DNA of 64,000 nucleotides, from contig NC_090191.1 in the NCBI RefSeq assembly GCF_024679245.1, positions 5,844,267-5,908,266 of the forward strand. Direction: 5' to 3'. The notes beneath the pieces were generated by a model. The model did no database searches. It saw only the letters and a program-made list of their open reading frames with translations, and was not told the origin of the DNA. Below, in pieces: positions 28,201-37,082 of the stretch (position 1 is its first letter; every line of letters begins with the position of its first letter). The DNA comes from Pseudorasbora parva (Eukaryota; Chordata; Actinopteri; Cypriniformes; Gobionidae). The position numbers were made by a program, and so were the translations under genes.

Positions 28201-28364
28201 CATTCCCAAGTTACCCTGTTCCTATTACAAAGCCCTCAAAAGCAACAACTAAGAACCACCCAGTGTCAAAGGAACGCAAAGAGAAGATCCCAAGTACTGT
28301 TCTTCACAGAGATGTGAGACGACTGGTGGTCCTTCTACCAATTGAAGAGCAAGTAACCAAGTAG
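22272..28364 (+). CDS. BEL/Pao Gag-Pol polyprotein
   Basis: A 2030-residue polyprotein starting at an ATG in good context (AAAATGG) 109 bp after the LTR. Domains in order: a charged coiled N-terminus; a DUF1759-like Gag region (about 230-385, with FTGNKRDFHRWKRDW); two cysteine motifs at about 442 (CVVC) and 478 (CKRC); a DUF1758/A17-type aspartic protease with D614 in LIDLASDTNY; reverse transcriptase with YVDD at 1077-1080; RNase H with D1289 in FSDGS; an integrase H2C2 zinc finger (about 1627-1666); an integrase core with D1698, D1763 and E1818; and a C-terminal DUF5641-like segment (about 1911-1980). There is no stop or frameshift, so it is probably competent for retrotransposition, although this is not demonstrated. 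There is no envelope domain. The protease reads D-L-A where most aspartic proteases have D-S/T-G; from memory this occurs in related fish BEL elements. Transcription is presumably driven by the 5' LTR. Confidence 0.96.
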   Translation: MAEQATGKSLEQLKAERTVEKRAFTRLINTITRAYQEMTEEDLQDSLNKLTKQAEKVMEANDDLEAGIELEAELDTDESPVLTEQQKADLDKTASKCELKLKEVKCLLQETLWAKFGDIELSIALQVAVAESERVAAVVPDGNQEAYEFMLSHLQNLVKTAKDLHSRWQRCIPQGDQNNFRQGLRSLELNVTRLVSRKADFIRARREEEAEKLTPPPTISSYPVATIKLKPTSLPKFTGNKRDFHRWKRDWEALQKQGEPTGSKEVKKIQVLDSLEEKIVRDLRLTTYNTADDIFRVLENRYGNVTAIAIEIVEDLQKLPAIRSHQPRKIVELIQTVEKALGDLCDLGNTGAIKNPLVTKSIEGKLPESLKKEWLIHISDQQSSVTPENRFDNLLAFLKKQESIYEQLEQLRDEEPSRRESRTEPRWARTKSTKSSNNQSGCVVCDDVKHKRKLYFCKQFRSLKLTDKKAAVRKLGACKRCLEVHEDHSFCKPNFLCKIQACKEENVPEHHYYLCPNAERRESSAIQKKSKLHPEGGRGQRDYTKDQEDFLSKLPSDLAQQCRSVFSNTASRAFNVTKEHPSLLAEGGLLELPVIMMLLNVTANAGQKIGTLIDLASDTNYITHSAANRLNLRGERITLVIHGVGGMKVRVRTKRYLLKIRVKTFQGTLRSHQLACYGLESIAEIQKTVSPERLQDFFPDVPLTELARPKVVEMLISHREGQLAPQRVRVVGDLVLWDGPLGKTVGGTHPELFEEVAVSAHRSKTHFARSMRMAAVKYEEVMEFCPPNKPVAKFHESSASSSTRDFLEWWKWDSIGAACEPKCGGCRCGNCQPGGKEMTLAEERELEIVREGLTYVMEDNHSKEPHWHAKYPWLEDPASLPNNRKAVEATFLRMEKQLAKEPEWKAPYSAQVQDMLDRGAAVKLSEETITNWTGPVWYVSHLIAPNPHSVTTPVRLVWNSSQRFKGVSMNDLLVKGPDFLNQIRAVLLRFRSGVYAALGDIRKMYNSVWLEDREMNLHRFLWRNSEDEELEEYAVTRVNIGDKPAGCIAQLAMRETANLPSFAHLEEERRVLHQDSYVDDILTSHNDFNQLKSIVANVELILKAGGFLLKPWVFSDQSERGESEYEPSGTKENIMVLPNQMHDDENKALGLGYDVEDDKLRVMTSINFSKRKRKMRLGQNLLQEQVRTQTPNPLTRRELLSQISGVYDPVGLVTPAKQKGAILVRRAFQEAKDGRVPVSESWDTALSDGLREDAVKLFEEYVQLGQIKFTRALTPPNSSDKPWAITFSDGSENAYGAVMYLRWNSDQGSIIKLVESKAKLTPLDHKGDAVKAEMCGAVFASRLRKYFEQHSRIRVGKWYHLVDSQTVLGAIQRESNGYKTFFANRIGEIQEITKAQEWWWIPGPQNIADVITRGANPQSLDENSEWQNGPKFLSLPVDEWPIKSAKDIAATARESISKLQKKAFAAALTRSKSKQQGPAELSRQNEDLIQVQTEPRRPPAGSAVQNLLIMKQFSELSRLVNTVAWVWRAVKKFLGRNRTVNNPKWEAVSSTGTISVRERQDALRDIFLAAQEGITFPNTTRDRLVVYEDPDSGLLVCGGRVQVFKEDQVSVPILPYNAWVSTLLARESHRESHGGLAETLLRMRRKAWVIRGRRIAQKVVDSCVQCRRTKAKKCQQVMGDLPPERSQPAVPFKFTTVDLFGPYLVKDDVKKRASMKVWGVVFCCMSSRAIHAELANTQSTESFLMAFQRFAAIRGFPKKIYSDPGTNFIGARPVLQELYKFLEGIDKSALEETAARNGTEWMWKIHPADSPHRNGAAEAAVRILKRALQNCGVESSLTYSEFQTVLQMAANLANERPIDARAQAQEDCIQYVTPNALLLGRASQSGDVKTFDFSSYPFKRLQAMQVMVDKFWRHWSQLAGPNLFLRTKWYTMHRNVAIGDIVWIADQNALRGQFKLGRVISVNQDNKGVVRDVNVRTFPSYPVPITKPSKATTKNHPVSKERKEKIPSTVLHRDVRRLVVLLPIEEQVTK

Positions 28365-28466
28365 TTTGGTGGAACATTCTAACTTGTCTGTAATTAGAAG
28401 TGTCAAGCAGTTTGCCTTCTAAGCATTGCGATTTCCTCGTGTATCCAAGGAAAATCGAATGGGAGG
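28365..28466 (+). other. BEL/Pao 3' untranslated region with polypurine tract
   Basis: About 100 bp between the TAG stop and the 3' LTR. It ends in the purine run AATGGGAGG, which fits the plus-strand primer position. No further coding is seen. Confidence 0.7.
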
Positions 28467-28903
28467 TGTCAAGTCAAACTGGCAAAGATATAAATTAATT
28501 ACAAACAGGATACAAATGATAAATGAACAGCATAGAAAATACATAAATAAATAAAAATAAACGAGAAAATAACTATGGTAATCTCAGCCAATCGGAGCGA
28601 GGGGCAGAAAAAGAGAGACGGGAAAAAAGGGATCCAGTGTTGGAATGAGACGCGGCGGGCGAGCTCTGCCGAAACTCCCGAGCTGGACGCGAGAAATTGC
28701 ACAGACTCAATAATGAAACCGTTTAATAAGCTTTATTTTCAATTTATTTACATTTTCTGTATTTTTTGTCTTTGTCAAAGGTTTTTCACCTTTCTTCTGG
28801 TTTAATAAAAAGAAAAGATGAGTGGAATCCAGTTGGCCTCCGTTGATGATGTCGTTCTCTCTTTCAAGCGGGGAAATTGTGCACGCACAAAATAAGCTTG
28901 ACA
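28467..28903 (+). repeat. 3' LTR of the BEL/Pao element
   Basis: The second copy of the 437-bp LTR, with one substitution seen relative to the 5' copy (T at 28745). It is followed by the CAAAT duplication and then uninterrupted satellite. Confidence 0.96.
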
Positions 28904-31900
28904 CAAATTAAGCACTCAAATCACCTGAAAGTTAGATGAGTGTGTTTGTTTGAGTGTGCCCTGTACAGTAGAGGTGTTTTGATCCATAAAATGTGTATTA
29001 AATGTGAAATATCATCTATGAACACTATGTCCAGGAGATTAGTTATTTGGCAGCCATTACGTAATTGGGAATCTGTACGTCTTTGTTTTTTCAACTCCCG
29101 TTCGACCCCAGAAGGCCCTAGGTCCCCCAGGCATGCGTTCCTATCTACGTCTCAGCGGCCCCTATCGGAATCCAGAGTTTCGAGAAGATCAGAGAAACTT
29201 CATTTTCCACCCAAAAAAATCTATAAGGCATACCCCTTTGTGTTTTTTGTAGGGACATTTTCAAGTTTCTCCAATCTTCTCAGAACTTTGGATTCCGATA
29301 GGGGGTGCTGTGAGGTAGAGAGGAGCGTTGGTTTGGGGGCCCTGGAGCCTTCCATAGCTGAACGGGAGCCCCAAACATTAAAAAGGTCAATTTTCAAATT
29401 TATGCTGTGGCCCCAAATAACAGGTCCACATGACTGCCTTTTCTATGCAAATTAAGCACTCAAATCACCTGAAAGTTAGATGAGTGTGTTTGTTTGAGTG
29501 TGCCCTGTACAGTAGAGGTGTTTTGATCCTTAAAATGTATATTAAATGTGAAATATCATCTATGAACACTATGTCCAGGAGATTAGTTATTTGGCAGGCA
29601 TTACGTAATTGGGAATCTGTACGTCTTTGTTTTTTCAACTCCCGTTCGACCCCAGAAGGCCCTAGGTCCACCAGGCATGCGCTCCTATCTACGTCTCAGC
29701 GGCCCCTATCGGAATCCAGAGTTTCGAGAAGATCAGAGAAACTTCATTTTCCACCCCAAAAAATCTATAAGGCATACTGTGTTTTTTGGAGGGACATTTT
29801 CAAGTTTCTCCAATCTTCTCAGAACTTTGGATTCCGATAGGGGGTGCTGTGAGGTAGAGAGGAGCGTTGGTTTGGGGGCCCTGGAGCCTTCCATAGCTGA
29901 ACGGGAGCCCCAAACATTAAAAAGGTCAATTTTCAAATGTATGCTGTGGCCCCAAATAACAGGTCCACGGGACTGCCTTTTCTATGCAAATTAAAAACTC
30001 AAATCACCTGAAAGTTAGATGAGTGTGTTTGTTTGAGTATGCCCTTTACAGTAGAGGTGTTTTGATCCATAAAATGTATATTAAATGTGAAATATCATCT
30101 ATGAACACTATGTCCAGGAGATTAGTTATTTGGCAGCCATAACGTAATTGGGAATCTGTACGTCTTTGTTTTTTCAACTCCCGTTCGACCCCAGAAGGCC
30201 CTAGGTCCCCCAGGCATGCGTTCCTATCTACGTCTCAGCGGCCCCTATCGGAATCCAGAGTTTCGAGAAGATCAGAGAAACTTCATTTTCCACCCAAAAA
30301 AATCTATAAGGCATACCCCTTTGTGTTTTTTGGAGGGACATTTTCAAGTTTCTCCAATCTTCTCGGAACTTTGGATTCCGATAGGGGGTGCTGTGAGGTA
30401 GAGAGGAGCGTTGGTTTGGGGGCCCTGGAGCCTTCCATAGCTGAATGGGAGCCCCAAACATTAAAAAGGTCAATTTTCAAATTTATGCTGTGGCTCCAAA
30501 TAACAGGTCCACGGGACTGCCTTTTCTATGCAAATTAAGCACTCAAATCACCTGAAAGTTAGATGAGTGTGTTTGTTTGAGTGTGCCCTGTACAGTAGAG
30601 GTGTTTTGATCCATAAAATGTGTATTAAATGTGAAATATCATCTATGAACACTATGTCCAGGAGATTAGTTATTTGGCAGCCATTACGTAATTGGGAATC
30701 TGTACGTCTTTGTTTTTTCAACTCCTGTTCGACCCCAGAAGGCCCTAGGTCCCCCAGGCATGCGTTCCTATCTACGTCTCAGCGGCCCCTATCGGAATCC
30801 AGAGTTTCGAGAAGATCAGAGAAACTTCATTTTCCACCCAAAAAAATCTATAAGGCATACCCCTTTGTGTTTTTTGTAGGGACATTTTCAAGTTTCTCCA
30901 ATCTTCTCAGAACTTTGGATTCCGATAGGGGGTGCTGTGAGGTAGAGAGGAGCGTTGGTTTGGGGGCCCTGGAGCCTTCCATAGCTGAACGGGAGCCCCA
31001 AAAATAGAAACGTCCATTTTCAAATTTATGCTGTGGCCACAAATAACGGGTCCCCGGGACTGCCTTTTCTATGCAAATTAAGCACTCAAATCACCTGAAA
31101 GTTAGATGAGTGTGTTTGTTTGAGTGTGCCCTGTACAGTAGAGGTGTTTTGATCCATAAAATGTATATTATATGTAAAATATCATCTATGAACACTATGT
31201 CCAGGAGATTAGTTATTTGGCAGGCATTACGTAATTGGGAATCTGTACGTCTTTGTTTTTTCAACTCCCGTTCGACCCCAGAAGGCCCTAGGTCCACCAG
31301 GCATGCGCTCCTATCTACGCCTCAGCGGCCCCTATCGGAATCCAGAGTTTCGAGAAGATCAGAGAAACTTCATTTTCCACCCAAAAAAATCTATAAGGCA
31401 TACATACCCCTTTGTGTTTTTTGGAGGGACATTTTCAAGTTTCTCCAATCTTCTCGGAACTTTGGATTCCGATAGGGAGTGCTGTGAGGTAGAGAGGAGC
31501 GTTGGTTTGGGGGCCCTGGAGCCTTCCATAGCTGAACGGGAGCCCCAAACATTAAAAAGGTCAATTTTCAAATTTATGCTGTGGCCCCAAATAACAGGTC
31601 CACGGGACTGCCTTTTCTATGCAAATTAAGCACTCAAATCACCTGAAAGTTAGATGAGTGTGTTTGTTTGAGTGTGCCCTGTACAGTAGAGGTGTTTTGA
31701 TCCATAAAATGTATATTAAATGTAAAATATCATCTATGAACACTATGTCCAGGAGATTAGTTATTTGGCAGCCATTACGTAATTGGGAATCTGTACGTCT
31801 TTGTTTTTTCAACTCCCGTTCGAACCCAGAAGGCCCTAGGTCCACCAGGCATGTGCTCCTATCTACGTCTCAGCGGCCCCTATCGGAATCCAGAGTTTCG

Positions 31901-32710
31901 AGAAGATCAGAGAAACTTCATTTTCCACCCCAAAAAATCTATAAGGCATACATACCCCTTTGTGTTTTTTGGAGGGACATTTTCAAGTTTCTCCAATCTT
32001 CTCGGAACTTTGGATTCCGATAAGGGGTGCTGTGAGGTAGAGAGGAGCGTTGGTTTGGGGGCCCTGGAGCCTTCCATAGCTGAACGGGAGCCCCAAACAT
32101 TAAAAAGGTCAATTTTCAAATTTATGCTGTGGCCCCAAATAACAGGTCCACGGGACTGCCTTTTCTATGCAAATTAAAAACTCAAATCACCTGAAAGTTA
32201 GATGAGTGTGTTTGTTTGAGTATGCCCTTTACAGTAGAGGTGTTTTGATCCATAAAATGTATATTAAATGTGAAATATCATCTATGAACACTATGTCCAG
32301 GAGATTAGTTATTTGGCAGCCATAACGTAATTGGGAATCTGTACGTCTTTGTTTTTTCAACTCCCGTTCGACCCCAGAAGGCCCTAGGTCCCCCAGGCAT
32401 GCGTTCCTATCTACGTCTCAGTGGCCCCTATCGGAATCCAGAGTTTCGAGAAGATCAGAGAAACTTCATTTTCCACCCAAAAAAATCTATAAGGCATATG
32501 TTTTTTGGAGGGACATTTTCAAGTTTCTCCAATCTTCTCGGAACTTTGGATTCCGATAGGGGGTGCTGCGAGGTAGAGAGGAGCGTTGGTTTGGGGCCCC
32601 TGGAGCCTTCCATAGCTGAACAGGAGCCCCAAACATTAAAAAGGTCCATTTTCAAATTTATGCTGTGGCCCCAAATAACAGGTCCACGGGACTGCCTTTT
32701 CTATGCAAAT
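28904..32710 (+). repeat. Tandem satellite array, right part
   Basis: The same satellite resumes directly after the BEL/Pao element, starting with the duplicated target CAAAT. Anchors lie at 28940, 29484, 30023, 30567, 31110, 31658 and 32206. These monomers are more diverged at the centre than those on the left: 29760-29785 has lost the CCCCTTT stretch, 31400 and 31950 carry an extra CATA, and 32495-32510 has a shortened loop. That is expected near an array edge, where homogenisation is weaker. Confidence 0.97.
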
Positions 32711-33397
32711 TAAGCACTCAAATCACCTGAAAGTTAGATGAGTGTGTTTGTTTCAGTGTGCCCTGTACAGTAGAAGTGTTTTCATCCATAAAATGTATAT
32801 TAAATGTAAAATATCATCTATGAACACTATGTCCAGGAGATTAGTTATTTGGCAGCCATTACGTAATTGGGAATCTGTACGTCTTTGTTTTTTCAACTCC
32901 CGTTCGACCCCAGAAGGCCCTAGGTCCACCAGGCATGTGCTCCTATCTACGTCTCAGCGGCCCCTATCGGAATCCAGAGTTTCGAGAAGATCAAAGAAAC
33001 TTCATTTTCCACCCCAAAAAATCTATAAGTGTGTTATTTTGTGTTTTAACACAAAATTTGTGTTAAAATTTGTGTTGTGCTTTGTGTTTTTTGGAGGGAC
33101 ATTTTCAAGTTTCTCTGATCTTCTCGAAACTCTGGATTCCGATAGGGGCCACTGAGATGTAGATAGGAACACAAGCCTGGTGGCCCTAGGGCCTTCTGGG
33201 GCCGAACGGGAGTCGAAAACACAAAGATGTACAGATTCCCAACTACGTAATGGCTGCCAGTTAACTAATCTCCTGGACATAGTGTTCATAGATGATATTT
33301 CAGATTTAATATACATTTTATGGATGAAAACACTTCTACTGTACAGGGCACACTCAAACAAACACACTCATCTAACTTTCAGGTGATTTGAGTGCTT
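32711..33397 (+). repeat. Terminal palindromic copy of the satellite unit (foldback/MITE-like)
   Basis: The last copy differs from all others. Its left arm (from AAGCACTCAAATCACC at 32711 to about 33012) is a normal monomer start. Its right arm (about 33095-33397) is the reverse complement of the same sequence and ends GGTGATTTGAGTGCTT. By eye the arms agree at over 90 percent across about 290 bp. They are joined by an AT-rich spacer with repeated TGTGTTAAAA-type motifs at about 33025-33090. The form is that of a foldback element or long-TIR MITE. I see no clear target duplication: the left side runs on from the array and the right side is unique GC-rich DNA. It may be the ancestral unit of the satellite or an inverted recombination junction. 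Confidence 0.9.
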
Positions 33398-35240
33398 GAG
33401 TGCAGCCTCCGGGGCACCCCCTGGCGGAACGGAAACGTGTTCGTTAGAGGACGTCGAGACCTTTCCAACGAGACCTCACACGAGGCCAGGGACCCCTTCG
33501 TTCAGAAGAAATAAGGCTGAGAGGGTTCCGCGGTCCCCAGATTTCGCACAGTGGCTCCTGAGGGCCCCCCGAGCGACATACTAACAGTGCCTGTCTCTAG
33601 AGCGGAGCGGGACTAAATTGACCCTTTAACTCCATTTTCTTACAAGGTCATCTCATTCTCTTGTGACTTCAGAGGCTTTTGAGAGATTCTTAGTTGCGAG
33701 GGGCCAGCTTTTTCCCAGGAGGACCTAGCTTTTCACGCTTCAGGGCCGTGAGTCGGGGGCCCCGGCAGAGTCGGAATCCTCAAACTCCGTCCCGGCCGTC
33801 CGTATGCTGATTTACGCGAGTAGTGCTCTGGTGGGATAAGGTTAGGGTTAGGCCTAAAGGCCCACGAGGTCCTGGCGTTTCACGATTCAGGGACGTGAGC
33901 CGGGGACCCCGCAGAGTCGCATTCCGCGAGCTCGAGGCGGCGCAACCTTTTGTCTCCGAACGGGAGCCGCTCGAAGCTGGATTTACGCTCGGCCTCTTTT
34001 TTTGACCTTTCGACCCCGGGAAGAGGCCGCGGGCCAGTCACACTATCCTGTCCGACTTGGGGGATTGTGCCGACAAGGAAAATGGCTCCCCCTGGCCGGT
34101 CGGCCCTTCCCAAGCCGTTTTATTGCCACGTGTCCGGGAGGGCCGTTAATTAACTGAGACGAAGAACCCCCGAAAGAGGCCACGGGTCCGCCGGACGTTT
34201 CCGTCTGACTCGGGGGAGGGCCGGCCCAGAGGGATCGCGGCCTTTTTTTTGACCTTTCGACCCCCGAAAGGGGCCAAGTTCCCGCTGGACTTGGATGATC
34301 GTGGCGAGAGGGGAAATGGCGCCCTCTGGCCGGTCTGCCCTTCCGAAGCCATTTCGTCGCCGATATTCACAGCCTCCATTAAATAACGGGTTTTGCCCGG
34401 ATTTTGCATGCCGACTCACGGGGCCCCCCCTAGCGACACGCCGCAACGGCCTGGCCCTCGCGCCGAGCCGAGTCGTTCCGAGCCACCCTGCCGAGGCTCT
34501 GCCTCAAGGCTCTTTCACTGACACACAAAGAGAGGCCTCTGAATGATTTAGAACGGGGGAGGGGTTGTCCCACGGGAAGGCCCTAGAGCTTCGCACTTTG
34601 GGGGCGTGCGCCGGGGGGCCCCCGGGGAGTCTCCACGTAAAATCTCGAGACGCCACGCCCTTCCGTCCCCAAACGGGGGCCGTCCGGAGCCAGATTTACA
34701 CCCATACCGGTCCAGAGGGATCGCGGCCTCTTTTTTGACCTTTCAACCCCCGAAAGCGGCCGGGGGTCCGCCGGACTTTACCGCCCAAATCGGGGTGCCG
34801 CGGCGAGTAGGAAAGAGCCGCCCCCTGGCCGATCGGCCCTCTCTAAGCGGCGTCCGCGAACCCGCTCTGGCGAGCCCTCTTGCGAAAAAGGCAGAGAGGG
34901 ATTTTGCTACGGAGGTCTGCGGGCCCCAGATTTGGCACCCTGGCACATGGGGGGCCCCCGAACGGCACACCCAGAGGGCGTGGCCCTCGGGGCAGGGAAA
35001 AAATATGCGACGTCGCAGAGCTCCGCGCTTCGGGGACCCGAGTCGGTCGCCCCGCCCTTCCGTTCCCGAACGGGGGCCGTCCCGGGGGCCGGGAACCCGA
35101 ATCTCAAGGAGCCGCGGCCTTCCGCGTCCGAACGGGAGCGAAATGAAAATTTTGCGGGATATCGGACAAATAACCTGTCTGTGGGATGGGGGCGTGGCCG
35201 CACCCGCCCACCTGAGGATTGGTCCAATGGCGAGCAAGCG
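33398..35240. repeat. GC-rich block of degenerate composite repeats
   Basis: Composition changes abruptly from the AT-balanced satellite to GC- and CpG-rich DNA. Three motif families recur. One contains TTTGACCTTTCGACCCC (about 33991, 34239; related TTTCAACCCCC at 34720). A second is CCCCCTGGCCGGTCGGCCC-like (about 34090, 34320, 34818). A third is a segment with CAGGGCCGTGAGTCGGGG-like sequence (about 33720, 33868, 34577). GAACGGGAGC or GAACGGGGGC also recurs (33958, 34671, 35071, 35128). The order suggests two or three decayed copies of a longer unit. Open frames here, including one of 221 codons, follow from the shortage of AT-rich stops and resemble no known protein. The block has no RNA gene that I recognise. 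Origin unknown. Confidence 0.6.
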
Positions 35241-35260
35241 AAGACACCTGAGCCAATCCA

Positions 35261-36037
35261 TTACCTTGTAGAGGCGAGTACATAATCGGATACAGGCTCC
35301 ACTCTGAGATTGTAAAATCTGGTGAATATGTTCGGTGTTGCCCAGCCTGCAGCTCTGCAGATGTTTGTTAGCGGAGCGCCATGCGCTAAAGCCCAAGAGA
35401 AGGCCACACTCCGAGTGGAGTGTGCCCTAACCCCAAGGGGGCATGGGCGCCCCTGCTGCTGGTATGCCAAAACAATGGTGTCCACTATCCAGTGAGACAA
35501 CCTTTGCTTTGAGAGAGCCTTCCCTTTCAGCTTCCCACCATAACAGACAAAGAGCTGGTCTGAGGTCTTGAAACACTGCGTCCTGTCTACGTAAGCGCGA
35601 AGGGCGTGTACTGGACAGAGCAGTGCCAAGGCTGGGTCTGCCTCCTCCAAAGGCAGCGCTTGCAGGTTCACCACCTGGTCTCTAAACGGAGTGGTGGGAA
35701 CCTTGGGCACATATCCAAGCCGGGGTCTCAGGATCATGTGAGTCACCTGGCCCGAATTCCAGGTATGCTTCGTCAACCGAAAATGCCTGCAGGTCCCCTA
35801 CCCTCTTGATGGAGGTCAGTGCGGTCAGGAGCGCTGTCTTCATAGACAAGAACTTAACATCTACTGACCGCAAAGGCTCAAATGGGGCCCTCTGCAGAGC
35901 ACTTAAAACTACTGAGAGGTCCCAAGAGGGTACGAGAGGAGCACGAGGAGGATGTAGTCTCCTCGCACCCCTCAGGAACTTGATGACAAGCTCGTGCTTA
36001 CTTACCGGTTTACCGTCCAAGAGGTCATGGTAGGCGG
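35261..36037 (-). pseudogene. DIRS-type tyrosine recombinase, C-terminal part, frameshifted
   Basis: Two overlapping minus-strand frames (about 36020-35682, then 35776-35261) together read like the tyrosine recombinase of fish DIRS retrotransposons, which joins circular DNA copies into the genome. The first carries the typical segment with KFLRGARRL and VPSWDLSVVL. The second carries the catalytic core: R in HALRAYVDRT, the HSTR box, AAGW, and the nucleophile region FTRFYNL. They are in different frames and must be joined by a frameshift near 35740, so this copy is broken. The frame ends in a stop at about 35261. The 5' part of the same gene lies 6.7 kb away at 43733-43929, because an LTR element is inserted between them. 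Confidence 0.85.
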
Positions 36038-37082
36038 TGAAGGGGGGATTTTGAAATCCACTGCCGCTTCAATATACCTGTATATATTTATATCCTATAA
36101 CTTCATAATCAAAACCTTAATTGATATTCATCTTCCTATATTACCTATAATATTATAATGATTCTATCCAGTTATGATTTTGTTTTAGTTTCTTGTTTTC
36201 TAAAGTGTGTATTTGGTCTCTGAGGAGTGACTGAGGGTCTGGCCTAGAGTTGTGTGATGTGTCACTAAACACTGGCAACAAGGTCGTGTGTTTGGATTTG
36301 AGGTATCACACACCCCTAACATGTCAGGAGTGGAGTAACAGCGTTTGCTCACTTAGCCCGGCTTCCAGATATGAAATATGGATTTGTCTTTCATTTAATT
36401 TATTATGTTTTATTCCTTTTATATTTCCTTTTACTGAAACACTAAAGACTCAAGATGAAAATTGCCTGTACTATTGTGTGTCCCTCTCACTAAAAGAAAG
36501 CACATGTTATCAGTATGTTTTGGTAAGAACTAGTTAGAACTGGAGCTTAATCAGCTCCAACCTTGGAGAGACTGTGAATCTGTGTATGTGCGCAATATTC
36601 TATGCTACAGATCAGAATGGTGTTCAATGGGCACCCTAAGAGATGGGTGGACTTGTTGTTCTGGGCAAGCTGGCGCCTGCTCCAGATCTGGAAGGTCACT
36701 ACGGGCCTAATTCTGGGTGAGAGCATCAACAAGTGACACGTCAGTGGAAACGTGCATCAGATTAACTGACTCGAGTGGAAATTTACCATGACTGTGCATT
36801 GTCTCTGAGCCAATCAGAATCATCCACATTGCAGTAATGACGTGGATAAGACCTTGAAAACGGTATAACTGTTGGGACAATTGTATGTACGATGGGGCGA
36901 GGCAACGAGACTGTGAGAGAGGGAGCGCGGCCTACGAACTCCTTGTGAGACTTGAAGCTGGCTTCTGCTTTTGAAACTGCAAACTATTCTTAAGTAAATT
37001 TTTCTTTTAATTAATTGCAATCCTGACTCTGTCTTCATTTCTTCACTACTGGTCCTGGGTCATAAGCTGTTAACCCCTAACA
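36038..37082 (+). repeat. 5' LTR of the non-coding LTR element
   Basis: A 1045-bp LTR with TG...CA ends. It has TATA-like stretches (TGTATATATTTATA near 36070, CGGTATAA near 36860). It appears identical to 42688-43732. Confidence 0.92.

Larger units (their letters stand above)
21726..28903 (+). mobile_element. BEL/Pao LTR retrotransposon, complete, inserted in the satellite
   Basis: The element is bounded by two 437-bp LTRs (21726-22162 and 28467-28903), both starting TGTCAAGTC and ending GCTTGACA. It is flanked by the 5-bp duplication CAAAT (21721-21725 and 28904-28908). The interior holds a single open frame of 2030 codons with the BEL/Pao gag-protease-RT-RNase H-integrase order. A purine tract (AATGGGAGG, 28458-28466) abuts the 3' LTR. 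No canonical TGG primer-binding site directly follows the 5' LTR; a TGGAAACC about 28 bp downstream is only a weak candidate. The LTRs differ at one position that I found (22004 C, 28745 T), so the insertion is recent. Confidence 0.97.

Noticed and set aside
1..33155. Many open frames of 61-171 codons on both strands in nearly every monomer
   Set aside because: They mostly begin at GTG or TTG, break and shift with indels between monomers, overlap on both strands through the palindrome, and resemble no known protein. They follow from a homogeneous repeat with few stops.
1..33397. CENP-B box in the satellite
   Set aside because: CTTCCATAGCTGAACGGGA has the right flavour, but the spacing between TTC and CGGG is two bases too long and the fourth base is C rather than G. 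It is not a valid box, so centromere identity cannot be argued from it.
33838..33853. Telomere-like GGTTAGGGTTAGG
   Set aside because: Only about two units; too short to call an interstitial telomere.
34606..35396. Open frames of 221 and 217 codons in the GC-rich block
   Set aside because: High GC removes stop codons on both strands; composition is Arg/Pro/Gly-rich low complexity with no domain.
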